Assembly (NCBI GenBank): GCA_943354205.1
Contig: CALRBJ010000001.1
Location: 1 to 48,512 of the forward strand
Length of the DNA: 48,512 nt
Direction of reading: 5' to 3'
DNA from: Candidatus Nomurabacteria bacterium
GTDB lineage: Bacteria; Patescibacteriota; Minisyncoccia; Phycocordibacterales; UBA9973
The notes beneath the pieces were generated by a model. The model made no database searches. It was not told where the DNA came from and was given only the letters and a program-made list of their open reading frames with translations. Below are positions 1 through 7,700 of this stretch, one piece after another. Each line of letters starts with the position of its first letter. Position 1 is the stretch's first letter. Position numbers and translations under genes: made by a program.

Positions 1-1011
1 ACCATTAACATTTCTCACAGCGAGTACGCCACAGACACTCGCCACTATGCACACGTCGACGCTCCAGGACACGCCGACTACATCAAAAACATGATTACCG
101 GTGCTGCTCAAATGGATGGCGCTATCCTTGTGGTGGCTGCGACTGACGGCCTTATGCCTCAAACTCGCGAGCACGTGCTCCTTGCCAAGCAAGTGGGTGT
201 GCCTCGCATCATCGTCTTCCTAAACAAGTGCGACATGGTGGACGATAAAGAACTCATCGACATGGTGGAAGATGAAATCCGTGAATTGCTTACAAAGCAA
301 GGTTATGATGGCGCAAACGCTCCAGTCATCCGTGGCTCTGGTTTGAAAGGCCTCGAAGCTACTTCTATCGATGATCCATGGGCTCAAAAGATCCTTGAAT
401 TGGTAAACGCTCTCGACACATACATCCCAGTTCCAGAACGCGACACCGCAAAGCCATTCCTCATGCCTATCGAAGACATTTTCTCTATCGAAGGACGCGG
501 AACAGTGGTGACCGGCCGTATCGAACGCGGAATCATCAAAGTCGGTGAAGATATCGAAATCATCGGTCTCAAACCTACAATGAAATCTACCGTTACTGGT
601 ATTGAAATGTTCAACAAGAACTTGAAAGAGGGTATGGCTGGCGACAACGCAGGAATTCTCCTCCGTGGTACAAAGAAAGAAGAGCTTACTCGCGGGCAAG
701 TCCTCGCAAAGCCAGGCTCTGTGACTCCTCATACCGATTTCGAATGTGAAGTCTACGTATTGAAGAAAGAAGAAGGCGGACGCCACACTCCTTTCTTTGC
801 CGGATACAAGCCTCAGTTCTACATCCGTACTACTGATGTGACCGGAGAGACTACTCTTCCAGCAGGAACCGAAATGGTCATGCCAGGAGACACTGTAAAG
901 CTCGTGGTCAAACTCGTAGCTCCAGTCGCGCTTGAAGACCAACAGCGTTTCGCTATCCGTGAAGGAGGTAAGACCGTCGGCGCAGGTGTGGTAACAAAAA
1001 TCATCGCTTAA
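1..1011 (+). CDS. tuf: Elongation factor Tu, 5' truncated by window edge
   Basis: GTPase that delivers aminoacyl-tRNA to the ribosome. The reading frame is open from base 1, so about 60 N-terminal residues, including the P-loop, lie outside the window. Visible: switch-II region with VDAPGHADY, the NKCD guanine-specificity motif, then domains 2 and 3 ending in [15 protein letters not shown]. The usual Cys of VDCPGH (Cys81 in E. coli) is Ala here. It sits 51 bp upstream of rpsJ, the common tuf-rpsJ order. No terminator is seen after it, so read-through into the ribosomal operon is likely. The annotation is certain; only the start is missing. Confidence 0.98.
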   Translation, partial: TINISHSEYATDTRHYAHVDAPGHADYIKNMITGAAQMDGAILVVAATDGLMPQTREHVLLAKQVGVPRIIVFLNKCDMVDDKELIDMVEDEIRELLTKQGYDGANAPVIRGSGLKGLEATSIDDPWAQKILELVNALDTYIPVPERDTAKPFLMPIEDIFSIEGRGTVVTGRIERGIIKVGEDIEIIGLKPTMKSTVTGIEMFNKNLKEGMAGDNAGILLRGTKKEELTRGQVLAKPGSVTPHTDFECEVYVLKKEEGGRHTPFFAGYKPQFYIRTTDVTGETTLPAGTEMVMPGDTVKLVVKLVAPVALEDQQRFAIREGGKTVGAGVVTKIIA

Positions 1012-1024
1012 TAAAGCTTAAACG

Positions 1025-1060
1025 TAATTACGAATTTTAAATTACGAGTTACGAATTAAA
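1025..1060 (+). repeat. 36-nt AATTACGA-type repeat, copy 1
   Basis: A 36-bp A/T-rich element made of iterated AATTACGA-like units. It fills the tuf-rpsJ gap and ends 2 bases before the rpsJ ATG. Near-identical copies lie at 3031-3066 and 6514-6549, also directly upstream of ribosomal protein genes. It is direct rather than hairpin-forming and carries no Shine-Dalgarno sequence. Confidence 0.85.
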
Positions 1061-1062
1061 AC

Positions 1063-1455
1063 ATGGCTAAAACCAAAAAAACAGAAGAGAAAAAGATTGT
1101 CAAAAAGAAAGCAAAAGCTGTAAAAGCTGACGCTTCTTCTACCGACGGCGCTGTCCGACTACGCATACGCGTGCGGGCATATGAGAACAAAATCTTGGAC
1201 GCTTCTGTAAAGCAAATCATCGAAACGGCGCTTCGTCACGATGCTACTGTATCGGGCCCGACTCCGCTTCCAACTGAAATCAAAAAGTATACGGTAAACC
1301 GCGCGCCGTTTATTTACAAAAATTCGCGCGAGCAGTTTGAGATCCGAACGCACAAGCGTTTGATCGATATCGAAAATCCTTCCGCAAAAACCATCGAAGC
1401 TCTGACTAACATGTCTTTGCCTTCTGGTGTGGATATCGAAGTAAAAATGATGTAA
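1063..1455 (+). CDS. rpsJ: 30S ribosomal protein S10
   Basis: Small-subunit head protein; in many bacteria it also acts in transcription antitermination as NusE. The core runs from about residue 31 ([18 protein letters not shown]) and includes the conserved RTHKRLIDI segment. At 130 residues it is about 25-30 longer than usual because of a Lys/Ala-rich N-terminal extension (residues 1-30), probably disordered and RNA-binding. The ATG follows an A-rich tract with no Shine-Dalgarno motif. rplC starts 7 bp downstream. If the first ATG were wrong the extension would shrink, but no strong internal start stands out. Confidence 0.97.
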   Translation: MAKTKKTEEKKIVKKKAKAVKADASSTDGAVRLRIRVRAYENKILDASVKQIIETALRHDATVSGPTPLPTEIKKYTVNRAPFIYKNSREQFEIRTHKRLIDIENPSAKTIEALTNMSLPSGVDIEVKMM

Positions 1456-1462
1456 TAAATAT

Positions 1463-2071
1463 ATGAAATTTATCCTTGGAACAAAACAGCATATGGTCCA
1501 GTATTTCGCAGACGACGGCAAGGCTTTTGCCGCTACCGTGGTAGAAGCTATGCCGAACACTGTCACTGAAATCCGCACCAAAGAGCGCGATGGCTATAGC
1601 GCTGTCCAAGTAGGTATTGGTGAGCAGAAAAAGGAACGCCTAAACAAATCTGTCTTGGGTCATACCAAAGATTTGGGTACCTTTAAGAAGCTCGTAGAGA
1701 TGCGGGGGGGCGATATCGGCGAGGCCAAAATCGGCGATAAAATCGATGTATCTGTATTTTCTAAGGGCGACGCAGTGCGCGTAGCCGGCATCACCAAAGG
1801 TAAAGGATTTCAAGGTGTGGTAAAACGCCACGGCTTCCACGGCGGACGCCGCTCCCACGGTCAGAAGCACTCTGAACGCGAGCCGGGTTCGATCGGTGGA
1901 GGTCTCCGCAATCGCGTGCCAAAAGGTATGCGCATGGCGGGACGCATGGGTAGCGACCGCGTAAAGGTGGGCAATCTACGAATCTTGGACATCGACACTA
2001 CCACAAATCAAATAATTATTTCTGGCGCTATTCCAGGCCGACGTGGCACAGTAGTGGAGATAACACAATAA
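1463..2071 (+). CDS. rplC: 50S ribosomal protein L3
   Basis: Early-assembly 23S rRNA binder near the peptidyl transferase centre. The signature GKGFQGVVKRHGF and the Gly/His/Arg-rich loop GGRRSHGQKHSEREPGSIG, the part that reaches the catalytic centre, are both present. At 202 residues the length is normal. The ATG follows AATAAATAT without a Shine-Dalgarno motif. The stop is 1 bp from the rplD start, so translation is probably coupled. Confidence 0.97.
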   Translation: MKFILGTKQHMVQYFADDGKAFAATVVEAMPNTVTEIRTKERDGYSAVQVGIGEQKKERLNKSVLGHTKDLGTFKKLVEMRGGDIGEAKIGDKIDVSVFSKGDAVRVAGITKGKGFQGVVKRHGFHGGRRSHGQKHSEREPGSIGGGLRNRVPKGMRMAGRMGSDRVKVGNLRILDIDTTTNQIIISGAIPGRRGTVVEITQ

Positions 2072-2072
2072 T

Positions 2073-2744
2073 ATGGAAGCAACAATCTACAATCAAAAAG
2101 GTACGAGCGCAGGAACTATTGCACTACCAGAAAAACTTTTCGCTGCAAAGTGGAATGCCGACTTGGTGCACCAGGTAGCCGAAGCGATGATGAGCAACTC
2201 TCGCGCCGGCACTGCACATACCAAAAACCGCGCCGAAGTGCGCGGTGGAGGCAAGAAGCCATGGAAGCAAAAGGGTACTGGCCGCGCTCGTCATGGCTCC
2301 ACTCGTTCGCCGATTTGGCGTGGTGGAGGAATCACGCACGGCCCTCGCGCGGAAAAGAACTACAAGAAATCAGTCACAAAGAAAATGAAAGCCGTTGCTT
2401 TTGCTTCCGCACTCTCTGCCAAGTACAAAGCTGGAAGAATCATTTTCGTGGATTCTCTCGTCCAAGACAAAATCAAAACTAAAACTGCTAATTCGGTCAT
2501 GACTGCGCTTGGTAAAGTAAAAGGTTTTGAATACTTGGTTAAAACTGGCAAGACAAACAAAGCTGTCGCTGTGCTTGCTATGGCTGGTCGCGATGAAAAG
2601 AGCTACAAGAGCTTCCGCAATTTGCCTCAATTAGATTTGGAAACAGTTTCAAACCTAAACGTGCTTGATATTTTGAATCGCCGATATTTAATCATCGAAA
2701 ATCCAACTGAAACTATAAAGGTATTGGAGGCTCGCCTAAAATAA
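2073..2744 (+). CDS. rplD: 50S ribosomal protein L4
   Basis: Lines the exit tunnel; in Gammaproteobacteria it also autoregulates the S10 operon. The tunnel loop is recognisable (RGGGKKPWKQKGTGRARHG, about residues 57-75, then STRSPIWRGGG). At 223 residues the length is normal. It lies 1 bp after rplC and 4 bp before rplW. No L4-type regulatory leader can be judged here, because the operon promoter lies upstream of the window. Confidence 0.97.
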   Translation: MEATIYNQKGTSAGTIALPEKLFAAKWNADLVHQVAEAMMSNSRAGTAHTKNRAEVRGGGKKPWKQKGTGRARHGSTRSPIWRGGGITHGPRAEKNYKKSVTKKMKAVAFASALSAKYKAGRIIFVDSLVQDKIKTKTANSVMTALGKVKGFEYLVKTGKTNKAVAVLAMAGRDEKSYKSFRNLPQLDLETVSNLNVLDILNRRYLIIENPTETIKVLEARLK

Positions 2745-2748
2745 TTTT

Positions 2749-3033
2749 ATGGAAACTAAAAAGACTACAACAATACAGAGCCCAAAGATCACCGAAAAAG
2801 CAGCCGCTTTGGCTGAAAAGGGGATATACGTTTTCAATGTCGCCCCTTCTGCTACGAAATCTGAAATCATAAAAGATATCAAAACTGCTTACAAGGTGAC
2901 TCCGCTGAAAGTGAATGTGATTACTTTGAAGCAAAAGAAAGTGGTTGTACGTGGCAAGATCGGCCACCAAGCCGGCGGCAAAAAGGCTATGGTCTTTTTG
3001 AAAAAGGGCGACAAGATAGATATCGCAATATAA
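2749..3033 (+). CDS. rplW: 50S ribosomal protein L23
   Basis: Sits at the tunnel exit and docks trigger factor and SRP. The family pattern is visible: SPKITEKAAALAEKGIYVFNV near the N-terminus, then a basic segment KQKKVVVRGKIGHQAGGKKA that matches the long L23 loop. 94 residues is normal. Its stop codon overlaps the start of the second 36-nt repeat, which separates it from rplB. Confidence 0.96.
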   Translation: METKKTTTIQSPKITEKAAALAEKGIYVFNVAPSATKSEIIKDIKTAYKVTPLKVNVITLKQKKVVVRGKIGHQAGGKKAMVFLKKGDKIDIAI

Positions 3034-3066
3034 TTACGAATTTTCAATTACGAATTACGAATTAAA
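3031..3066 (+). repeat. 36-nt AATTACGA-type repeat, copy 2
   Basis: Differs from copy 1 at two positions and from copy 3 at one. It begins at the rplW stop codon and ends 2 bases before the rplB ATG, so it supplies the whole spacer between the two genes. Confidence 0.85.
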
Positions 3067-3068
3067 TC

Positions 3069-3917
3069 ATGAAAAAATATAAACCAACAAGTCCAGGGCA
3101 AAGAGGAATGACACGAGTTACTTATCGTGGAGTGCTTTCTGGCGCGAAAAAAGAAAAGTCTCTCACTCATGGCTTCACTCGCGCTTTTGGACGCAACAAC
3201 ATGGGCCGCATCACTGGTCCTCGCAAGGGTGGCGGACACAAGCGCCTTTTCCGCGAAGTGGACTTTTTGTATGACAAGGAAAATATTCCAGCAAAAATCA
3301 CTTCTATCGAGTACGATCCAAACCGCTCTGCCTTTATCGGCCTCGCTGTCTACGCTGATGGTGAAAAGCGCTATGTCATCGTGCCAAAGTCTATGAAAGT
3401 TGGCGATAAATTCATGGTTGGACCTACTGCACCGATTGAAATCGGCAACCGCCTTCCGCTCAACAAAATCCCAGTCGGTACATTTGTATACAATATTGAG
3501 TTGAAACCAAAAGGAGGTGCAAAGGTTGGACGCTCGGCTGGCATCTTTGCCCAAGTAGTGGCAAACGACGAAGGTCAAAGCTCTATCAAAATGCCTTCTA
3601 CTGAAGTGCGCAAAGTTTCTGACAAATGCTATGCCTCGATCGGGGAAGTTTCTAACTCTGAACACAAACTCGAAAACTGGGGCAAGGCCGGCAAGAGTCG
3701 CTGGAAGGGTATCCGTCCTAAAGTTCGCGGAACAGCCATGAACCCGGTAGACCACCCATACGGTGGAGGAGAAGGACGCCAAGGTCGCGGAACCAAACGC
3801 CCAAAGACTCGCCACGGCAAGATCACTGGTGGACGCAAATCTCGAACTCCAAAGAAATACTCAAACGTATTCATTGTCTCCCGACGCCGAACTGGCAAGA
3901 ATCGCAAAGCGCAATAA
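3069..3917 (+). CDS. rplB: 50S ribosomal protein L2
   Basis: Primary 23S rRNA binder needed for subunit joining and peptidyl transferase activity. Conserved features include RNNMGRITGPRKGGGHKR near residues 42-59 and the C-terminal GTAMNPVDHPYGGGEGR segment, which contains the conserved His. At 282 residues it is full length. It is the last gene of the first sub-operon: a hairpin terminator follows within 20 bp and a new promoter precedes rpsS. Confidence 0.98.
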   Translation: MKKYKPTSPGQRGMTRVTYRGVLSGAKKEKSLTHGFTRAFGRNNMGRITGPRKGGGHKRLFREVDFLYDKENIPAKITSIEYDPNRSAFIGLAVYADGEKRYVIVPKSMKVGDKFMVGPTAPIEIGNRLPLNKIPVGTFVYNIELKPKGGAKVGRSAGIFAQVVANDEGQSSIKMPSTEVRKVSDKCYASIGEVSNSEHKLENWGKAGKSRWKGIRPKVRGTAMNPVDHPYGGGEGRQGRGTKRPKTRHGKITGGRKSRTPKKYSNVFIVSRRRTGKNRKAQ

Positions 3918-3936
3918 AAATCTTACCTCACCCCCT

Positions 3937-3968
3937 AACCCCCTCTCCTTCAAAAGGAGAGGGGGTTT
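3937..3968 (+). terminator. Hairpin after rplB (member of the GC-rich palindrome family)
   Basis: A 14-bp perfect stem (3937-3950 with 3954-3967) closes a 3-nt loop and is followed by only TTT, so it is a hairpin with a weak U-tract. The sequence, with its preceding CCTCACCCCCTAACCCCC, resembles the palindromic repeats at 18.7, 35.3, 43.4 and 44.6 kb. It may therefore be a mobile or repeated element serving as a terminator. Confidence 0.6.
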
Positions 3969-3972
3969 AGAT

Positions 3973-4000
3973 TTGACAATAAATTCAATTTTGCTAATAT
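3973..4000 (+). promoter_or_regulatory. Promoter for the rpsS-rplE segment
   Basis: TTGACA at 3973-3978, a 16-nt spacer, then TAATAT at 3995-4000 preceded by TGC (extended -10). The predicted start is near 4007, giving a ~31-nt leader with a small hairpin (GCTC/GAGC) before the rpsS ATG at 4038. It lies just past the hairpin after rplB, so the ribosomal operon is re-initiated here. Confidence 0.7.
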
Positions 4001-4037
4001 GGTTCTACTGCTCGCAAAGAGCTATTTTAATTGACCT

Positions 4038-4388
4038 ATGACACGATCACTCAAAAAAGGCCCTTTTGTGGATGAAAGACTTCTAAAAAAGATTGAAGGC
4101 AAAAACCCTATGGCGACCGGCATGATAAAGACCTGGGCTCGCGCCAGCCAAATCTCTCCAGAAATGGTCGGCTTTACCTTTGGCGTGCACAATGGAAAGA
4201 GCCACCTCGAGGTCATCGTGACCGAAGACATGGTTGGGCACCGCTTGGGCGAATTTTCACTCACTCGCAAGTTCGTCCGCCATGGAGGAAAGATGCAAAA
4301 AGAGCTTGAAGCCAAGAAAAAGGAATCTGAAATCGCTGCCGCTCAAGCTGCCAAAGCTTCAACTGCCGACACTACCAAGAAGAAATAA
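4038..4388 (+). CDS. rpsS: 30S ribosomal protein S19
   Basis: Small-subunit head protein contacting the A-site tRNA region with S13. Typical opening [18 protein letters not shown] and core [31 protein letters not shown] motif. At 116 residues it is about 20-25 longer than usual: the excess is a C-terminal Lys/Ala/Glu-rich tail from about residue 92. First gene after an internal promoter; 8 bp before rplV. No Shine-Dalgarno motif. Confidence 0.97.
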   Translation: MTRSLKKGPFVDERLLKKIEGKNPMATGMIKTWARASQISPEMVGFTFGVHNGKSHLEVIVTEDMVGHRLGEFSLTRKFVRHGGKMQKELEAKKKESEIAAAQAAKASTADTTKKK

Positions 4389-4396
4389 TAATTTTT

Positions 4397-4768
4397 ATGA
4401 TTAAAGCTTCTCTTACAAACTACCGCCAATCTCCTCGCAAAGTCCGCCTTGTGGCTGATTTAGTGCGTGGTAAGAATGTAGAAGTTGCCATGGTAGAATT
4501 GGATTTCTTGGCCAAGCGCGCTGGTGAGCCTATAAAAAAGCTCATAAAGTCTGCTATCGCTAATGCGAAAGACGCAAAAATAGAAAATCTTTTTGTAGAA
4601 TCCATCCGTGTCGACAAAGGCATAGTGCTAAAGCGCATGATGCCTCGCGCTCGTGGCTCGGGATTCCCGATAAAGAAGCGCTCTTCTCATGTAGAAGTAG
4701 TTCTGATTGAAAAAGAGCCGAAAGCAAAATCTGCAAAAAAGAAAACAGTAAAATCCAAAACCAAGTAA
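4397..4768 (+). CDS. rplV: 50S ribosomal protein L22
   Basis: Its extended hairpin lines the exit tunnel opposite L4. The family pattern is clear: NYRQSPRKVRLVADLVRGK near the start, and VDKGIVLKRMMPRARGSGFPI, which is the tunnel hairpin. 123 residues with a short Lys-rich C-terminal tail. ATA isoleucine codons are common here, relevant to the tRNA-Ile(UAU) at 26.1 kb. The gap to rpsC is 4 bp. Confidence 0.97.
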   Translation: MIKASLTNYRQSPRKVRLVADLVRGKNVEVAMVELDFLAKRAGEPIKKLIKSAIANAKDAKIENLFVESIRVDKGIVLKRMMPRARGSGFPIKKRSSHVEVVLIEKEPKAKSAKKKTVKSKTK

Positions 4769-4772
4769 TTTT

Positions 4773-5441
4773 ATGTCTAAAATAGTCCACCCATATGCTC
4801 ATAGATTAGTCATCCTCCGCGACTGGAAAAGCCGCTGGTTTGCTGAACCGAAAAATTTTAAAGGGCTTCTTTCAGCTGATGTGGCGATCCGTCGTTTTCT
4901 CGAGAAAAAACTTCGCGGTTTCTATGTTTCATACATAGAGATAGAGCGTTCACAAAAATCTTTGCGTATTATCGTGCACACTTCTCGCCCAGGTATGATC
5001 ATCGGTCGCTCGGGTGAAGGCGCGGTAAAATTAAAAGAAGGCTTGATGAAAATGTTGGGCAAGCTCGACATAAAACCTACTGGCGAAGTAAAACTCGACA
5101 TAGTCGAAATCCCGGTTCCCGATGCCGATGCGCACATAGTGGCCTACAGTGTGGCCGAAGGTTTGGAAAAGCGTTTGCCATACCGCCGTGTCATGAAGAC
5201 CATCATTGAGAAGGTCATGTCTACCCGCGGGGTAGAAGGAGCGCGCATCGTGCTCGGTGGCCGTTTGGGCGGAGCCGAAATTTCTCGTAGTGAGGAGATA
5301 AAGCGCGGTTCTATTCCGCTTCAAACTTTCCGCGCTGATATCGACTACGCTCGTGAAAAAGCGCATATGTCTTATGGCGACCTCGGTATCAAGGTTTGGA
5401 TTTACCGCGGAGAAATTTTTAATACGAAAAAGGATAAATAA
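4773..5441 (+). CDS. rpsC: 30S ribosomal protein S3
   Basis: mRNA entry-channel protein with helicase activity. It contains a KH domain with the GRSGEGAVKLKEGL loop (variant of GxxGxxI) and the C-terminal RVMKTIIEKVMSTRGVEGARIVLGGRLGGAEISR block. At 222 residues the length is typical. It is transcribed with rplV and rplP with gaps of 4 and 6 bp. Confidence 0.97.
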   Translation: MSKIVHPYAHRLVILRDWKSRWFAEPKNFKGLLSADVAIRRFLEKKLRGFYVSYIEIERSQKSLRIIVHTSRPGMIIGRSGEGAVKLKEGLMKMLGKLDIKPTGEVKLDIVEIPVPDADAHIVAYSVAEGLEKRLPYRRVMKTIIEKVMSTRGVEGARIVLGGRLGGAEISRSEEIKRGSIPLQTFRADIDYAREKAHMSYGDLGIKVWIYRGEIFNTKKDK

Positions 5442-5447
5442 AATTGT

Positions 5448-5879
5448 ATGTTACTCCCTAAAAAAGTAAAACACAGAAAATGGCAGAGCGCCCGCAAGAA
5501 TGCAAAACGCATCACAGCGGACACTCGTGGAATAAAGCTCTCTTTCGGCTCACACGGCCTTCGTGCTACTTCGGCCGGACGCGTGCAGTCGAAAGAAATC
5601 GAATCAGCCCGCAAGGCCATGACCCGCGCCCTCGGCAAATCCGGCAAAGTTTGGATTCGTATCTTTCCAGACCGACCGGTAACCGCAAAGCCGCCACAGG
5701 TGGGAATGGGAAAGGGTAAGGGAGATCCGCAAGGCTATTGCTTTGAAGTCTTGCCAGGGCGCATCATCTTTGAAGTAGATGGCACCACCCGCGCGATAGC
5801 GCGCGAAGGTTTGCGCAAAGCGGGCACCAAGCTCTCGGTCAAAACAAAAGTAATCGACCGCGTAGCTGTGCAAGGTTAA
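5448..5879 (+). CDS. rplP: 50S ribosomal protein L16
   Basis: Binds near the A-site tRNA and the central protuberance. Motifs: start [36 protein letters not shown], and the [14 protein letters not shown] segment. 143 residues is normal. In most bacteria rpmC (L29) follows; here only 8 bp separate the stop from rpsQ, so rpmC is missing from its usual place. Confidence 0.97.
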   Translation: MLLPKKVKHRKWQSARKNAKRITADTRGIKLSFGSHGLRATSAGRVQSKEIESARKAMTRALGKSGKVWIRIFPDRPVTAKPPQVGMGKGKGDPQGYCFEVLPGRIIFEVDGTTRAIAREGLRKAGTKLSVKTKVIDRVAVQG

Positions 5880-5887
5880 ACAAATAT

Positions 5888-6133
5888 ATGGAAAAGAAAA
5901 CAAACAAAGGAAAAATTTTGAAAGGTACCGTTGTCTCCGACAAGATGCAAAAGACGGTGGTGGTTTCGGTTACTCGCTATGAAAAGCATCCGAAATACAA
6001 AAAGTTTATGAAGATTTCCAAAAAGTTCAAGGCGCATGATGAAAACAATTCTCACAAGGTCGGCGAGATTGTAAACATTAGAGAAACCCGCCCATTGTCA
6101 AAGGACAAGCGCTTTATCGTAATAGAAGAATAA
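5888..6133 (+). CDS. rpsQ: 30S ribosomal protein S17
   Basis: Early assembly protein of the small-subunit body, OB fold. Motifs [29 protein letters not shown] and [18 protein letters not shown] are diagnostic. 81 residues is normal. The ATG follows AACAAATAT, without a Shine-Dalgarno motif. It directly follows rplP, because L29 is absent between them. Confidence 0.97.
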   Translation: MEKKTNKGKILKGTVVSDKMQKTVVVSVTRYEKHPKYKKFMKISKKFKAHDENNSHKVGEIVNIRETRPLSKDKRFIVIEE

Positions 6134-6140
6134 AAATTAT

Positions 6141-6512
6141 ATGGTACAAGATGGAACAGTAGTAAAGATCACAGACAACTCCGGCGGAACCGTCGGCAAG
6201 ATTTTCAAAGTGCTTGGTGGTTCCAAACGCCGTTATGCCTCGATAGGGGATCGGGTCATCCTCTCGGTGAAAGTCGCCGAGCCTCGCAAGGGTGTTAAAA
6301 AGAAGGATGTCCTCCAAGCAGTCATCGTGCGCGAGCGCTCTGCATTTCGCCGCAAGGACGGTTCATACATCCGCTTCGACGACAATGCCGTAGTGATATT
6401 GGAAAAAGACAAGCTCGAGCCTTTAGCCGGCCGTGTCTTCGGACCTATTCCGCGCGAGCTCGCTGAAATGGGCTATCAGAAAATCGTTTCTTTAGCGCCA
6501 GAAGTACTATAA
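6141..6512 (+). CDS. rplN: 50S ribosomal protein L14
   Basis: Subunit-interface protein contacting 16S rRNA helix 14. Highly conserved: KITDNSGGTVGKIFKVLGGSKRRYA-like start, AVIVRERSAFRRKDGSYIRFDDNAVV and the C-terminal FGPIPRELAEMGYQKIVSLAPEVL. 123 residues. Followed by the third copy of the 36-nt repeat and rplX. Confidence 0.98.
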   Translation: MVQDGTVVKITDNSGGTVGKIFKVLGGSKRRYASIGDRVILSVKVAEPRKGVKKKDVLQAVIVRERSAFRRKDGSYIRFDDNAVVILEKDKLEPLAGRVFGPIPRELAEMGYQKIVSLAPEVL

Positions 6513-6513
6513 G

Positions 6514-6549
6514 TAATTACGAATTATCAATTACGAATTACGAATTAAA
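6514..6549 (+). repeat. 36-nt AATTACGA-type repeat, copy 3
   Basis: Occupies most of the rplN-rplX spacer and ends 5 bases before the rplX ATG. It differs from copy 2 at a single position. Its position relative to the downstream start codon matches the other two copies. Confidence 0.85.
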
Positions 6550-6554
6550 TTTAT

Positions 6555-6785
6555 ATGATACAAAAAATTAAAATTAAAAAAGGTGATGTTGTAAAAGTAG
6601 TCACCGGCGATGACAAAGGCAAGACTGGAAAAGTTTTGAAAGTTTTACCATCTCGCAATCGCGCTGTCGTGGAGGGCTTGAACACTATGAAGAAGCACCG
6701 CCGTGCACGACGCACCAGCGAAAAAGGTGAGATTGTTTCTGTCGCTATGCCGATGCATATTTCCAATCTAAAGCTAGACAAGTAA
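6555..6785 (+). CDS. rplX: 50S ribosomal protein L24
   Basis: KOW-domain protein that initiates 50S assembly and lies near the tunnel exit. The KOW motif is clear: KKGDVVKVVTGDDKGKTGKVLKVLPSRNRAVVEG (about residues 6-39). At 76 residues it is shorter than the usual ~100 and lacks much of the C-terminal part; it ends after MHISNLKLDK. rplE starts 10 bp later. Confidence 0.95.
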   Translation: MIQKIKIKKGDVVKVVTGDDKGKTGKVLKVLPSRNRAVVEGLNTMKKHRRARRTSEKGEIVSVAMPMHISNLKLDK

Positions 6786-6795
6786 TTTAAATAAA

Positions 6796-7347
6796 ATGGA
6801 TAAAAAAATTCACACAACAAAAGAGAAAATAGAAAAGGCCTATAAAGAGATGGCTGAAAAATTCGGCTACAAGAATAAAATGGCTGCGCCAAAGCTCGTA
6901 AAGGTCACCATAAACTCTGCGACCGGTTCCGGCGTAAAGAAAGACAAGAACAAAAATGATTTCGTCATGGGCCGTTTGGCAAAAATCACTGGTCAAAAGC
7001 CTTCGGTGCGCGGCGCCAAGAAATCTATCGCATCGTTTAAGACTCGCCAGGGCGACCCTATCGGTGTATCAGTAAACCTTCGCGGCGCTCGTATGTATGG
7101 ATTTTTAGACAAACTCCTCAATATCTCTCTGCCTCGTACCAAAGACTTCCGCGGTATTGAGCGCAAGATTGTCGACGACATCGGCAACCTTACTTTGGGT
7201 ATCAAAGAGCACACCATCTTTCCAGAAACTTCCGATGAAGAATTGAAAGATGTGTTTGGCCTCTCTGTCACCATCGTCACCACTGCCAAAACCAAACCTG
7301 AAGCTCTCGCATTTTTCGAAGCCATGGGCTTTCCGTTTAAGAAATAA
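6796..7347 (+). CDS. rplE: 50S ribosomal protein L5
   Basis: 5S rRNA binder of the central protuberance, contacting P-site tRNA. Motifs: PKLVKVTINSATGSG, TGQKPSVRGAKKSIASFKTRQGDPIGVSVNLRG (spans two blocks) and the LPRTKDFRGI segment. 183 residues is standard. Last gene of the second sub-operon; a terminator with an embedded promoter starts 3 bp after the stop. Confidence 0.97.
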   Translation: MDKKIHTTKEKIEKAYKEMAEKFGYKNKMAAPKLVKVTINSATGSGVKKDKNKNDFVMGRLAKITGQKPSVRGAKKSIASFKTRQGDPIGVSVNLRGARMYGFLDKLLNISLPRTKDFRGIERKIVDDIGNLTLGIKEHTIFPETSDEELKDVFGLSVTIVTTAKTKPEALAFFEAMGFPFKK

Positions 7348-7350
7348 AAT

Positions 7351-7379
7351 TTGACTTATAAAAGGGCTTCTGCTAATAT
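7351..7379 (+). promoter_or_regulatory. Promoter for the rpsN-secY segment, embedded in a terminator
   Basis: TTGACT at 7351-7356, 17-nt spacer, TAATAT at 7374-7379 preceded by TGC. The -10 box is the loop of the terminator hairpin at 7364-7390. The predicted start near 7386 leaves only part of the right arm in the new transcript, so the new RNA cannot form that hairpin. Confidence 0.75.
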
Positions 7380-7396
7380 AGCGGAAGCCCTTTTTA
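7364..7396 (+). terminator. Intrinsic terminator after rplE
   Basis: 10-bp stem (left arm 7364-7373, right arm 7381-7390, one G-U wobble), 7-nt loop TAATATA and a T-tract from 7391. It ends the rpsS-rplE transcripts. Its loop coincides with the -10 box of the next promoter. Confidence 0.8.
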
Positions 7397-7399
7397 TTT

Positions 7400-7461
7400 G
7401 GATTTAGTCCGTGTTTCTCCTTAAGGTACATACTTTAAGAACCTACACGTGATACTAATCC
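7400..7461 (+). promoter_or_regulatory. Structured 5' leader of rpsN (possible ribosomal-protein operator)
   Basis: Between the predicted start (about 7386) and the rpsN ATG the RNA can form a three-part stack: 7400-7408 with 7454-7461 (8 bp, one bulged T), 7410-7414 with 7445-7449 (5 bp), and 7420-7424 with 7435-7439 (5 bp) closing the apical loop. Neighbouring leaders in this operon are shorter or unstructured. Control by S8, S14 or another product is an inference. Confidence 0.45.
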
Positions 7462-7479
7462 AAAAGGGTCTTTATAATT

Positions 7480-7665
7480 ATGGCAAAAACATCTACATAC
7501 CAGCGCTCTCTCAAGAAGCCGAAATTTAGCACACGGGCGAAGAACCGTTGTTTTCGCTGTCACCGCGGGCATGCGTATATGCGTGATTTCGGTATTTGCC
7601 GTATTTGCTTCCGCGAGCTCGCAAACGAAGGTTTGATTCCGGGTGTTCGCAAGTCTTCTTGGTAA
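7480..7665 (+). CDS. rpsN: 30S ribosomal protein S14, zinc-binding short form
   Basis: Head protein of the small subunit. At 61 residues it is the short C+ type with a zinc ribbon: Cys24-x2-Cys27 and Cys40-x2-Cys43 (CFRC and CRIC), ending in the conserved [11 protein letters not shown]. First gene after an internal promoter and a 94-nt structured leader, unlike its neighbours, which have gaps of a few bases. rpsH begins 35 bp later. Confidence 0.97.
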   Translation: MAKTSTYQRSLKKPKFSTRAKNRCFRCHRGHAYMRDFGICRICFRELANEGLIPGVRKSSW

Positions 7666-7700
7666 TTATGTTTACATCTTTAAATATTTAAATTTATTCA

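Noticed and set aside
220..942. Long antisense open frame (240 codons) across tuf
   Set aside because: A shadow of the highly biased EF-Tu codons; no start signal and no family resemblance.
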